A stretch of DNA of 64,000 nt from Limanda limanda (lineage: Eukaryota; Chordata; Actinopteri; Pleuronectiformes; Pleuronectidae), in assembly GCF_963576545.1 (NCBI RefSeq), contig NC_083645.1, forward strand, positions 7,002,447-7,066,446. Reading direction: 5' to 3'. Shown one piece after another: positions 52,301 to 63,356 of the stretch (the first letter of the stretch is position 1; each line of letters starts with the position of its first letter). The translations under genes were made by a program, and so were the position numbers. The notes under the pieces were generated by a model. The model had not been told where the DNA came from and made no database searches. It saw only the letters and a list, made by a program, of their open reading frames with translations.

Positions 52301-54556
52301 TGTAAGATATAGAAAGAACAGGTAGACACCTGTATGAAACAGTGAAGAAGGGATTGTCTTTAATATATACTGTGTATATTGTTTCTTTTATGTTTATGTT
52401 CTGGCTTGTTACATGGGGCTGAAAGGAGATAAACATGAGGAAACATAAGATACTATTGGAAAGAAGGATAACAAGAACAATGGTTGATAATGAAATTGAC
52501 ATGTAAATATATGTAAAACATAAGTATATGCCTTCAAAATTATATATTAAAATATATGAAACTTTGTTCTGTGGAAAAAAATGGAAAACAGACAAACTAA
52601 CAATTAACATACAGGAAAATGTAGAATATTCTAAATAATAAGCCATGTCAAAATGTGATGTTTATTTATTTTAACTTTTACAAAGTAGCATATCATTTGT
52701 ATTTTTCAAAATCTACTCTGTCACTCTACACCATCTAGCGTTAGCGCATTTTAATTTGGCCATGACTTCGGTAAGAAATTATTTCCGACGGCTGATGGCT
52801 GATTCCTGAGGGTTAAGAAGAAAAAGAGGAAAGCGAGCCAGATGTAATGCTTTCATACACATATTCATCTCCTTTCATCTTGTTCCTCTAGCTCACAGTG
52901 TTTATGTTGCCAGAATAAAATAGGCTAGAGAGCACTCAACTGAAAATCCCATTGAGAAGAAAAGACACTCAGGCTTTCCTTCAACTTCACAAGCCGCTGT
53001 TCAAACAAAAAACACAAACATATCAGTGTGGGGAATGTAGACTCGTCTAATGCTTCCAGTCAATTGGATCTTTTGGCAAATGAAGGGATGATATGAAACG
53101 CCATAAAAAGGCTACCATCAAATTTATTAAATGTCCCTGTGAACGATTCTGTCTATTATGTACAACCCATTGGAGATGTTCTCTCGTGGAGGAAAATAAA
53201 CATTTTATGTTGTAAACATCCAATAATAAAACAGCGTATAAAAATATTAAAACAGCAGAATTCATTCATTTTCCTTTGCATGGCTTCGGGTGCTGGGCTC
53301 GGGGGTCATTTATGGCAAAGTCCAGCACACTCAAAAACCCAGATCTTATCCAGTGTTACGAGCTGTAAAGACGAGTGAGAACAACACACTTCTACAGAGC
53401 ACACACACGCAGCTGTTGTTTGCACTCACTTTGATTTCTTGCCAATGTCTCATCGACAATGTGGGCTAGGCCACCGGGGGAAGTGATCAGTGTTAAAAAG
53501 CAGGCACATGTCGAACAAGAAAATGCTCTGGATAAAAGAACAACCTACATCAAGAAGCAGTTGGACTGTATCTGTGATTAACTGGCCACACTGGCTGCAA
53601 CTCCCCCCCCCCAATCAATCTGGATTTAGTCGAGGAGAATCACAGATTCTTTTTTTTATTTCTCTGTTATAGTTCATGCCTTTGTCTGAAAGATATGAAC
53701 CCAGGACGGTCACTACCTTTGAGGACATTTTCCTCTGAAGTATTATCTTGAATACTTGAGGGTGATAATAACCTTGTGGGGGTTATGATGCAGTTTGAAA
53801 CTTTGGCATCTTAAAGGATGGTTTATTTATTTTGGAATAGTTTTTCTCTTACTTTATTTAAAATTTCTGGCATTTCTACACTTTTTAAATTTACACTTTG
53901 GAAATGCGCATTAAAATAAAGGATAGAAATGTACTTAATGACAGCTGTTTTTCACAATCCAAAATTGTCAGTTTCTTAGAATATAAACTATTATTTATTG
54001 TAATTGTGTCAGAGTCTGTTGAGTCAGGAATAGTATTGAGTCTTCTCCACATCCGAGAGCTGCTGCTGATTCACAGGACTCCTTTCTACCCACACATCCA
54101 AAGATGATTTAATGGCAAAGGGGGACAAAAAGCTGATGTAGACAGAAGTCCAACATGTCTCTGCTGTCACAGAGTCTGTCTGCAGTCCTCCAGTAATCCA
54201 TGTATGAACAGACTGTTCACTGTGAAAGACTGAAACAAAGTTTGACAATCCTGATCCGAGAAACATCCCATTTCAGTGATTCTTATCCAGCATTCTTCAG
54301 ACTCCATCCCATCTTTACATCTTAATGTTTTACTGTACGGCCCACAGCTTTACTGTGCTGGTTCCTCCTCACCAGTCTCCATCTTATTTTCAGCAGCAGT
54401 CAGCTTTTGTTGGAAAAAAAGCCTCTGATAAACCCCCACTCCACACTACCCGCCCAGTAGTAATGTCACACAAAGTAAGCAATAAACTCAAGACGGAGTT
54501 TAAGATGGTGTTCTCCAAGGGTTGCGTGTGTTGCAAAGCAATTCACCGCCAGAACA

Positions 54557-54862
54557 CTATGTGGAGTAACATTTTTTGTCGAAGACGACCTTAGAGATAC
54601 CTTCTTTGTGTGTGGCAGTCGTTGTCGACTGTTTATTTACATCGCCACTGCTGCTCCTCATAGCCTTTTTCTGGTGGACAAATTTGTCCCTGATCTTCCT
54701 ACACAATTTCGTACACTCGTCGACCTGCAAACCAACGTTAGCCGAGATCTCCTTCGAGGAATTGCAGGCCATCTGTGCGTGCTTGTATTCCGTCAATGAC
54801 GGGTTATACAAGTGGTCATACTTTCGGATCTCTTCTGCCAAACGCTCTTCTATTTGGTCCAT
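54557..54862 (-). pseudogene. degenerate MADF-domain fragment (Harbinger-type second ORF or related gene)
   Basis: The 101-residue minus-strand frame starts MDQIEERLAEEIRKYDHLYN and runs through SLTEYKHAQMA, SSKEISANVG, CTKLCRKIRDKFVHQKK. This is the helix pattern of a MADF (Myb/SANT-like) DNA-binding domain at its usual position near the N-terminus. Two tryptophans normally conserved in MADF domains are replaced, one by Ser (NSSKEIS) and one by Cys (KLCRKIR), so the fold is probably damaged. The frame ends soon after the domain with no partner gene nearby. Such proteins in fish are often encoded by Harbinger-like transposons, which fits the GC-rich flank. A retrocopied host MADF gene fragment is the alternative. 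Confidence 0.6.
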
Positions 54863-55000
54863 ATTTGTTCTTCTAAATCTTCATGGGGCATGAAACCGGA
54901 AATGTGACTCCGGAAAGGATATAGATAGCAGCCAAACACAGCCTTGCGGGCTGTGTGAGGCTTGCGTAGCTTTGTCGTATAGTTACAAAAATTGGTCGAC

Positions 55001-55044
55001 GCACGCAAGTACGCAAGCACGCAAGGGGCTCTTGCGCTTGCGTG
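55001..55044. repeat. GC-rich inverted repeat of ACGCAAG units
   Basis: CACGCAAG/TACGCAAG/CACGCAAG units face CTTGCGCTTGCGTG across a GGGCT spacer, forming a strong imperfect hairpin. It lies just upstream of the MADF frame in its own orientation and may be a terminal or subterminal part of the same transposon. CpG density is far above the surrounding intron. Confidence 0.5.
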
Positions 55045-55708
55045 TCTCTGAAAAAGCCAAAGCATGCGCCGGCCTTTAGACTGTGCTGGAGGTTTCCCAC
55101 AGGGGGCAGGTAACAGGTAACATCTGATCCTTTATGGGACACAGCGATTTTCTGAGATATGAAGTAAGAGGAGATATCCCTTTCACTTCGGGTATCGTCT
55201 ATAGTTCATGTCTTTAAATTGTTTGTATCAGTAGAGCACTTTTTGACTTGGTTGCCATGACGACACGCCACTGCTTTGGTTATTTAAAAATGACATTGAA
55301 CACACATATTCAATGTTTCCTGTCTGGAGGGAAAGCTGAATATCATGATGGATAAGTCACTTTATGGGAATCAAATCTCCGGCATTGCTTTTTTTGTCGT
55401 TGTGATGATTTACCAGCCAGCATGTTTTATTTTTAGTTCTTAAGAGCTCCTGAAGCTGTGTCAATATGTTTCCAAACACACAGCAGTGATTTAATGGAGG
55501 GCGGCCTACACAAAAGTGAAACACAAACACACACCATGTAAACAGGGAGTTTGACTCATCACGTTGCCAATACTGTTTCAACTGTGATGCTAATGGAGCA
55601 AAGTGAGGTGAAAATTTAATTGAAATCAAAAAAGAGACAAAGAGAAGAGATGAGTAATGATTAAGAAGAGAAACAGGCCAGAGACTGCATTCATACAGTA
55701 CCTGTCAC

Positions 55709-55731
55709 TGTGTGTGTGTGTGTCTGTGTGT
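55709..55731. repeat. (GT)n microsatellite
   Basis: Short GT run with one CT interruption, followed by further TGTG-rich sequence to about 55797. Confidence 0.8.
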
Positions 55732-58115
55732 ATTTTAGTTTGCATGTGTGTGAGTTTGTGCGTGCAAATGTGTGTGTGCGTTTGCTTGCCTGTGTGTTGC
55801 CCGAGGAACAGTTGATGGATTTGCTGCTTGACTGCTCACACAGATTGGTGTCTGCTGTGATGGCAGCCTTGAACTGAAATTACGTGCACGCTCTCTCTCA
55901 CTCTCACACACGCTCACCAGACACAGTAACACAAACAGAGACCTGCACATAATTGCAATGTCTTTGTGTGCAAGCGTGTTTGTGTGTATTCCTGAGTTCC
56001 TAAGCACGAGCGATTGTGTTGCCTCTAGGAATCCATTTCAAAGTGCTGCGGAAGGATGGATGATCACCAACCGAAGGCCAACCAAAGCACCAGAGAGCAT
56101 GAGATGATTGAACTGGTTCAGAGTGCTGTGTTCATGCGTTCATTAAAAGCAGTTTATTAAATTCCGTCAGTTGCTTTCTAATTTTCACTGAATCAGGAAC
56201 AAGGTCTGTTTTTTCTATATATTTACAACTGTAGGGTGCTTCTTTAATTAAAATCAAGGACTCGATGATATGGGCCGTAGTTTGTGTAAATTAGTCTTTT
56301 TTTTATGCTTATTTGATAATGTTCTCTCCTCATACGATCAAAATATTCTAATAATGTTTGAAATTTGTAGTGAAAATGTTTAATTAGATTTATTATATTT
56401 TTTCCAAGGGACGAAAGAGTGAAGGGTATTTTTGGAGCTGCTGGCAGGCTGTGCCATCTACTGTACACAGGATGAGGAAAGATGTAATGAACAGACAAAT
56501 TTCACCACGAAAATAAGAGTAGAAAAAAATGAAATACTAAATTTCAGGAACTTAGAGACAAAATACACGCAAAAATTTATGTTTGGAAGTCGTTTTACAG
56601 GAAGAAGCTGGAACTAACGGATAGATTAGTAGTTGCAAAACAGTGTAGTGAGCTTCTAAAGGGGCAGTAAGTAAATTATTTTGAATATTAGTAAATGTAT
56701 TACTATATGCTGTAGAGGGACATCGCCCAGGGAAGCTTCCATTTCAGGCCAAAACCGGCAACAGGCACAGTTGTGAATGATTGTAATACAGAAAGCTTGT
56801 ACCAGGCTGTACTCACTGTACAGTACTGTTTTGTAGTAAAATGAATCTACAGCAAACATGACTATACACAAAGCTATAGTGTTCTTAACACCCTACTTGC
56901 CATTTTATGAAAGTGGTAAACACATGATTTAGCTGAATGACGAGTCAGCTCAGTTAAACTAGACTGACAGGGAATCCACAGACCTGAACCTAGGAATACA
57001 AGTGGAAGCAAATGAAAAAGCCACACTTTAAATAACCCTGACACTGATTGAGACCAACTGGCAAGGTGAATCAGTGAAGATGACAGGGCTTCAACTAAGA
57101 GTTGTGAATAGAAAATGCTCACTACCACACACGTCAGTTAAATGTGAAGGTTGATTGTTTTGAGATCGATCCTCCAGGCTTTCAAAGCTGAGGTACGTAT
57201 ATAGATGGGGTATTGAAGCAGTTGTAGTGTTGAATAGATATACAGTAGATTCATTCTGAGATGTCTTTGCATAGTGCTTGTCCAAATACAGTCAAAGAAC
57301 GACCAATTCTCATCCACAGTTCTTCTGAAAGAAATGATTGCATCAGTGGATGAGTCCATTCGGTCGTAGAAAGCTCAGATTAAAAGACAAGAGGCATCTG
57401 GTCTATTGTTGTTTTTAGTTATGGAGAATGGAAGGTTGATCCAACAACAGTAGACTGCAGTTAACTCTCACAGTCAATAGGCATTACTCAGGTACTTAAT
57501 ATTGAAAATGCTAAAACATTATGCGACTGATGGAATCGCTGGCGTCCACTAATCAGAAGGTTGGTGCTTCCTCGTCTCCTCTAGGCCACACGTCAAAGTG
57601 TCCTTCAGCCGGATGGCACTGATCTACAGTCAGTGTATGAGCGTGTGAATTAGAAGGATTACCTCCCTTGAGTGGTTATTAGGAACGAACAATCTGCTGA
57701 TCATTTATTTATTTGTTTGTTGTATATTCTGAGATTAAACTAGATCAACTACATCCTGTCATGAATTATAGGGATTCAGAGGATAAAGAGAAACATCCTA
57801 TGGACTGATTGTGTGTACTGATATATGCATAGATAAGTCATTTTCTTTCCAGTTTTGTCAGACAGTGCTGCAGTGTGGATTATTTGAATTACCAAAAAGC
57901 AATTGAGAGTGTGGGTGATCCTGTCTGGACATATGAAAATGTACTCACTTATTGTCACCTCAAAAATAGTGACAGTGACAGTGTTCCCCGACATGCTTTT
58001 TCAACGAAGCTGGTTTAGTTTTGTTCCATTTTGACATGTTGATTTGCTTTTTCTTTGTTCCCTTCATTCTTATATTCCTCCTTCCCACTTTTCCTTTTTT
58101 CTTTCTATACAAAAG

Positions 58116-58236
58116 TGGTGCATCGGGAAACAGCAGCAGTGAATCAGAGAGCAGCTCAGAGTCGGACACAGACGAATCAGGGAGCAGCTCCAGTGACAGC
58201 GAATACAACCGGGCCTCACGCACACACACGCCAGAG
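58116..58236 (+). CDS. aff2: aff2 exon G (121 bp): serine/acidic activation region
   Basis: The first base completes a serine codon, followed by [20 protein letters not shown] and SGSSSSDSEYNRASRTHTPE. This is the Ser/Asp/Glu-rich transactivation segment of AF4/FMR2 proteins. The human AFF2 region is recalled as [20 protein letters not shown], a close match. A long pyrimidine tract ends in ACAAAAG at the acceptor; the donor GAG/GTAGGA departs from consensus. It enters needing one base and leaves in phase 0. The serines next to acidic residues are typical casein-kinase-2 type sites, which is inference. Confidence 0.94.
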
Positions 58237-59140
58237 GTAGGATGACAAGTGTGAATAGGTGTGTTAATGTGTATTCTGCACAGAATGTGAAATGCACAGA
58301 ATGGATAACATAAGCAACAAGGATTTTAAAATCATTCTTTCAAGTCAAATCATTTTTTTGTGGAAGAAATAAATGGAAAGTATTATATATAGATTTCTGT
58401 TTAGGCAGCAGTTTCATCATTAACTAGACACTGTGGCTCAAGTTCCTTTAACCTAACAGAGGGAATAGGAAGTCCCCAATCACAACATAGGAGGGAAATT
58501 AGTATATATTCATTATGAACCTTGATTTATAGATTATGCCACTAGCATATTTCTACATCTCTTATTTAGAGACAACAAATCATTACCGTAACCGTGCAAA
58601 GTCTTGTTTATTCTGTGAATCAAAAGCTTTATTGATTTTAGAGCAGAGATCTAATTCAGCAGTCCATTAATAAAAGTAAAATATTGATAATGTGTATAAT
58701 TTAGGTTACATTTCTTAAAGAGATTTCATTGGCTTGTTTATCCGTCCTGATTAACACTATTCTTTTCACTTTGAGTGTGACTGCCTGTCCACTGAAAGCT
58801 CTAGGTAATGCAACTGATGAAAACTGATTCCTAACATAATTTATCGCATTATTTGAATGGATCTATGCTCCCTGGTTTCATAACATGAAAACAATCAACA
58901 AAACCAGAAGCAATAAACCAAGCTATGTGTGCAAAAACTAAGCATGATGGTATATGTAGTATTAATACATTATTTGATTCCTCCTTTGGTTGCATCCACT
59001 TGCAACAGCATGTTCCCTTGAGTTATCGCACAAAAAAATCTATGAGGACATGGCACTCCAGATTCAAATATGTCACAGAGAATATTTATTATTTCCTTAT
59101 AAAATATTCAGTAATCTGTAGAGTTTCTTTTTCCTTCTAG
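58237..59140 (+). other. aff2: aff2 intron G-H (0.9 kb)
   Basis: AT-rich intron from GTAGGA to TTCCTTCTAG. No repeat or regulatory feature was recognised. Confidence 0.85.
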
Positions 59141-59246
59141 CCCGAGCCCCCGTCCACCAACAAGTGGCAGCTGGACAGCTGGTTGAACAAAGTCCAAGCT
59201 CAAACCAAACCTCTGGTTCCCCCTCAGCCAGAACATCATGGCACAG
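59141..59246 (+). CDS. aff2: aff2 exon H (106 bp): [18 protein letters not shown] motif
   Basis: The exon encodes [18 protein letters not shown], the signature block after the serine-rich region in all AF4/FMR2 proteins, then [17 protein letters not shown]. Human AFF2 is recalled as [20 protein letters not shown], nearly identical including the PPST spelling. The acceptor is TTCCTTCTAG and the donor ACAG/GTTGGT, a weak one. It starts in phase 0 and leaves one base. With exon G it reads continuously across the junction as [14 protein letters not shown]. Confidence 0.96.
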
Positions 59247-59345
59247 GTTGGTAGATATGGAAGGTGTTTTGTGTCATAGATAAGATTGACAGAATAGATT
59301 TTAAAAAGTTTATCTGAACTAATGAACTAATGTTCTGCTGCTTAG
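59247..59345 (+). other. aff2: very short aff2 intron H-I (99 bp)
   Basis: The intron is bounded by GTTGGT and TGCTGCTTAG. Its length is divisible by three, but retention would read GGT TGG TAG and stop at once. The weak donor makes occasional retention plausible. Confidence 0.85.
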
Positions 59346-59496
59346 TCTCTGTCAACCAGGGTCCAGAGACTCTCTCTCCCGGGAGTGAAGCACCAGGAGT
59401 GGGTACAGCTGCAAAGGCCAAGGCCTGTGGATCCATCAGCACCCCGGTTCCAGCTGCACCAACAGTGGAGCACAAGGATACAAGAGGAGCCTTCTG
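59346..59496 (+). CDS. aff2: aff2 exon I (151 bp): proline/alanine linker
   Basis: The exon encodes VSVNQGPETLSPGSEAPGVG, continuing through TAAKAKACGSISTPVPAAPT and VEHKDTRGAF. It is a disordered linker with no motif and weak similarity to mammalian AFF2. Support comes from an uninterrupted frame, the CTTAG acceptor, phase agreement (one base from exon H, two bases left for exon J) and location between secure exons. The donor CTG/GTATTT is weak. The Cys codon at the I-J junction is split TG/C. Confidence 0.83.
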
Positions 59497-59854
59497 GTAT
59501 TTGCTTTAAATAATTGCCAAAACAACTATTCAAGTAAAGTAGCGAATACCTCAGCCAAGTCATAACAATGGAATGAATTGAATTATTCTCTGAATAACAA
59601 TGAAAATTCTGAAATAAATTCACACCCTGATCCAGATCCTCTCCAAAATTGAACACGTTCTTCCTTGGGCCTTGACCCTTTCCTCCGCAAAATGTCATGG
59701 AAATAGTTTTTTTGCATTACCCTGCTAACAAACAAATAAACAAACAAACAAATGCAGATGGAAGCATTGCCAACAAACTGTAGGCAACAGCATGCAAAGA
59801 CTGGTCTCCATCCATAAAACACATGAAAGAGAAATCATGTCTTGCTTTTCACAG
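59497..59854 (+). other. aff2: short aff2 intron I-J (358 bp) carrying a SINE-like copy
   Basis: The intron runs from GTATTT to CTTGCTTTTCACAG. About 40 percent of it is a repeat copy, listed separately. Confidence 0.85.
59600..59745 (+). repeat. teleost SINE-like repeat copy with (AAAC)n tail
   Basis: The copy reads GATCCAGATCCTCTCCAAAATTG, then TTCTTCCTTGGGCCTTGACC, then CCTGCTAACAAACAAATAAAC. The word order matches the copy at 37950-38140 and the known fish consensus ending 'ctgctaacaaacaaac'. It is inserted in sense orientation within a 358-base intron, close to the branch-point region of exon J. Confidence 0.65.
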
Positions 59855-60070
59855 CCCGGGCAGAGAGAAGGCCAAGGCTAAGCTCAGCCAGAAGGCCTCA
59901 GGAGAGGGCCAGAGGTCCAAGATGAGGCTGTCACCGGCCCTGCTGTCTGGACCAGAGGTCACGACCCCGAGGAGGATCACCACAGGAAAAAAACAGCCCC
60001 GACGGACAGAGAGGTCAAACAGTGCAGAGGATAATCAGAGCCAGACATGGAGCAGAGCAAACCAGCACAG
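59855..60070 (+). CDS. aff2: aff2 exon J (216 bp): basic GKKQPRRTER region
   Basis: After completing a split cysteine codon, the exon encodes PGREKAKAKLSQKASGEGQR, a stretch with LSPALLSGPEVTTPRR, then TTGKKQPRRTERSNSAEDNQ and ends WSRANQH plus two bases of serine. The GKKQP block followed by a basic residue pair and a Ser/Asp-containing stretch matches human AFF2, recalled as GKKQPKKVEKNTSTDE. The lysine/arginine content is typical of nuclear localisation regions. The acceptor is TTTTCACAG and the donor AG/GTACAC. Phase fits both sides. Confidence 0.92.
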
Positions 60071-60868
60071 GTACACTAGGAAGGAAACAATGTTTTCTTT
60101 AGGAAATATAGCTGCATCTTAAAATTTCATATTGTTTAATACTCATTTCTAATGCAAAATTATTGGTGATCTTTTGCATACAGCAATAATTGGTTGCTTT
60201 TTATTTTCCATCTAAAGGATATGCTCTTATTTTTGTTAATCGATAAGATTAAATCATTTTCAATCTGACAAATGAGGCAATTGAGACGATGCAGGTGCAA
60301 ATTCAATCTGATACTTTGAAGAGAACAGCTCAATTCTTGTTTGGTCCTTTGTAACTGACGTGTTATTTGTTAGTGGTAAAGCAGGTTCTCTTAACACCTT
60401 AGTACCCAGGGTTGTCACTTAGTGTTGAGAGCTAACAGAGGCTCCAATGCATCTTGGAGCACGCTGGCAGCTCGCCACTGAACACATCTGTTGTGGAAAA
60501 TGTTCACTCTGACTAGAAGCCCTGCCAAACTGGCTGCTCAGCTTGACATTAGGCTAATGAGGAAAAAGAACAAACTTCCCCCTTTTCTTTTACTCTCTTC
60601 TCCCTCAATCACTTCTATTTTTCTCTCTTTTCCTTCATTTCTAAGCTCTCCGCATCTTCCCAGTTCAGCTGAATACATGCTGTTTTCAATTATGTCATGC
60701 TGTCTTGTATATTTTTTTCATTTTTAAACATATTCGCCCCCTGGAGCTGACCAAGGCAATCTTCTACGTTTGTAAATGTAAAACTTGGCTCAACAAAGCA
60801 GTGCCTTGCTCAAGGGGTGAATCTAACAGGATTTGTGACGGCTCCTCTTGCTGTGCTTCCTCCCACAG
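60071..60868 (+). other. aff2: aff2 intron J-K (798 bp)
   Basis: AT-rich sequence with a pyrimidine-rich stretch at 60570-60660. No element was recognised. It ends in CTTCCTCCCACAG followed by CAG, a tandem acceptor. Confidence 0.85.
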
Positions 60869-61076
60869 CAGCCCTGCAGCGAGAGAGAAGGACCTGTTGC
60901 CGTCCCCCTCCCTGGAGCATCAGAACCCCCCAAGGCCACGCGGCAAACCCCCCAGTGGGAAAACCGCCCCCAGGAAAGAGCCTCGCGGTGGTGCCAACTC
61001 CAACAACAACACAGTGACTCCACCAGCAGTGCCACAGCAAACACCTGTGCCCATACCTGCCGTCAGTGTAAACCAG
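60869..61076 (+). CDS. aff2: aff2 exon K (208 bp): proline-rich linker with TAPRKEPR motif
   Basis: The exon begins SPAAREKDLLPSPSLEHQNP, continues with PRGKPPSGKTAPRKEPRGG and an Asn run, and ends PQQTPVPIPAVSVNQ. The APRKEPR segment matches human AFF2 as recalled, just before the conserved KSREFIETD region. The acceptor CCCACAGCAG is a NAGNAG site, so a one-serine-shorter product is possible. The donor is CAG/GTTAGT. It takes one base from exon J and leaves in phase 0. Most of the region is predicted disordered. Confidence 0.91.
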
Positions 61077-63356
61077 GTTAGTTTATGGGGGGGGTGGGAC
61101 AGGCCTCTGAGAAGGGAGAAATTCCAAACAATTGAAGTGCATGACTCAAGCACTGGAAGTCAGTTCAAGAGCAAGTCCTACACAAGTTTGTAACACATTG
61201 TCCATGTATTCTGTAATGATTACTTCATCTTACAGTCTCTGGATGATCCGCCACGAAGTCATAAAACTCCTCAGCATAAAAACGGTATTATTACATGATT
61301 ATTATGGCTCAACACTGGCTGGTTTTATCGAACTATGGAGAGCGCGCGAGAGGGAGAAAAGAAGGGACAGAGAGATGGAACTGAATCATCGTCCATCGTT
61401 TTAACCGACGAGTTAACGCTCAGTGGTTTTATGAAGATTGGGTAGTTTGAAGGAGAAAGAAAGAAGGAAAGATGGAAGGAAAAGGAATAAAGAGAGATAG
61501 AAAGTCACTTATACACTCAAATGACTTTATGTAAGTAAGACATTTATAGAAAAGGACAGGACAAAAAAGATGATATAAAGATTCTACCAAATAAAAATGA
61601 CAACATAAGATGAAATATGTTTGGCAGTGGATTTGAAACTTATTTCCACTGTCGCTTAAGATTAAACCCATCACAAGCTGCATTGTTTCAAAGACGAATT
61701 GAACAACTGCAGTTCTGCAGAATCAATGATTTTTGAGGGTGTTAAGTAAAATAAATATACATTTATTCATACACATGAGGGACAATAACAGCTGTCTGTT
61801 ATATGGAAACAATGACTCTGTGACACCAAAAACTAGCAAACTGCAGCTCATCTGTCATAATCCAAGAAACGATTTACAAAACATGTCTGATCCTGACATC
61901 TGCCACCTCTTCAACAGCAGTGAGGAGTGAGGTTTTATCATAGACTGTATTTTGAGATGGACTACAATGTTTGTATTAGTGGGACCTCACTACCACAGCT
62001 CCATTCCTTAATACTGTTGAGACTCTGACTCCAAATGCACAAGATGCTGGCGTTCATATGCCAGATATTTCTGCTTTGTTTCTGGACAGTAGGAGAAAGT
62101 GGAGGCGTCTCATTCATCTTTTTATTTACAGTCCAGGACGACATTCGTACGATCTGCTTTGGAAAAAGTAAATAAAAGACAAAAAGGTTCTGAGGTCACC
62201 ATCTTACATCTACTGTCCTGTATCAGGCTTTACACATAATCTGCAACCTGCGTGAGAACCAGCTGAAAATTCTCCTCTTTTGCTGAAGAAATTATAACCT
62301 TCCCTAAATTACCTGGAAATCAAGATGAGTGCTTACATCTGCAACCTGTGCTTTGAGTGCAGTCACCACATTTGATTCGCTGCCAGTCTCTTTGTAGCTG
62401 TGCAGAGCAGCTGGCAGGACAGCTAATGTTAGTGTCAGCACAGCTTCCCACAAAAAAAGGGGCTGAAGACTTTTGCTCGAGAAAGGAAATGCTTCTGCCA
62501 GGAGTGTAAATAAGAATTATACACAGGACCATTTTTTCCTTTCTTTTCTCTTCTTCAACAAAGCACAACGTGGCATTTGTAGGGAATGGATTTTTGCAGA
62601 TGGCAACATGCACTGGATCGATTCCAAAAGCTTGAGAAAAACCGTCGCCTCGCTGCTGCCAAGCGAGCAGGTTTTTGCGGGAGACTGGGAGCATTTGCGG
62701 TGCTTTCTTTGCTGCTTCTGCCTCTGTAGTTGTCTTCTCATGATGGTTGTACAGACACAGCACTGCAGCGCTTTGATCATTTCACATCTAATATCAAGAA
62801 TTCAGGGACATTTGACAATTTGAATTGAAAACAGCAAGATGGTGCAAGAGTTGCTTCTGTATCTACCAAGAAGATGACTGGTTATAAGCTGCTTTTAGAC
62901 ATGCACTGAAATCCGGATTTTCCAGTGAATATATCCATATATGTGAGAATTCAAATGCCTCAAGTACAGTCATACATTATGTCAGGTCCTTAGAGTTGAG
63001 CTTCACAGTGAAAATGGGCTCTAAAGACTTACAAGTATTATACTTTATACGCCAAAGTAAAGATATACTATGTCTTAGAAAGTTTAAAGGATTTCAAATA
63101 AGAAACTCAAACATAAGTCTGTCCGTACTCATCTGTCTGACTCTGTCATTGAGAAAAAGACAAACAAGTTTCATTTCACTTCACAGCTTTTTTTGTATTT
63201 AAAAAAAGATTTAAAAAAAACTTTTTGGTGAGTTTAGCAAGCAAAGTCAATGGTGTTGAGAGAACACAGCTTATGTCTATTTTATTTTTGTCACATTTTC
63301 CTTACATGTTGGTTCATATAAATAATTATTTTTACCGTTTTTCGTCTGTAAAGCAG
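61077..63356 (+). other. aff2: aff2 intron K-L (2.3 kb)
   Basis: The intron starts GTTAGT followed by a G-rich run (GGGGGGGGTGGG near 61088) and ends TCTGTAAAGCAG. A purine-rich stretch lies at 61340-61500. No transposon or gene was recognised. Confidence 0.82.

Larger units (their letters stand above)
41458..58115 (+). other. aff2: aff2 intron F-G (16.7 kb)
   Basis: This is the largest complete intron in the window. It contains a decayed Tc1-like transposon (42.6-43.8 kb), a possible repeat at 45.8-46.35 kb and a degenerate MADF-domain fragment with a GC-rich hairpin (54.6-55.05 kb). Several CA/GT tracts occur near 45.2-45.5, 46.26, 49.86 and 55.71 kb. An AT-rich, TAATTA-containing block at 44.64-44.97 kb may be conserved non-coding sequence. 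The rest shows no recognisable feature. Confidence 0.75.

Noticed and set aside
52218..52646. 142-residue minus-strand frame
   Set aside because: Hydrophobic, Tyr/Ile/Ser-rich product of AT-rich DNA; no domain or gene context.
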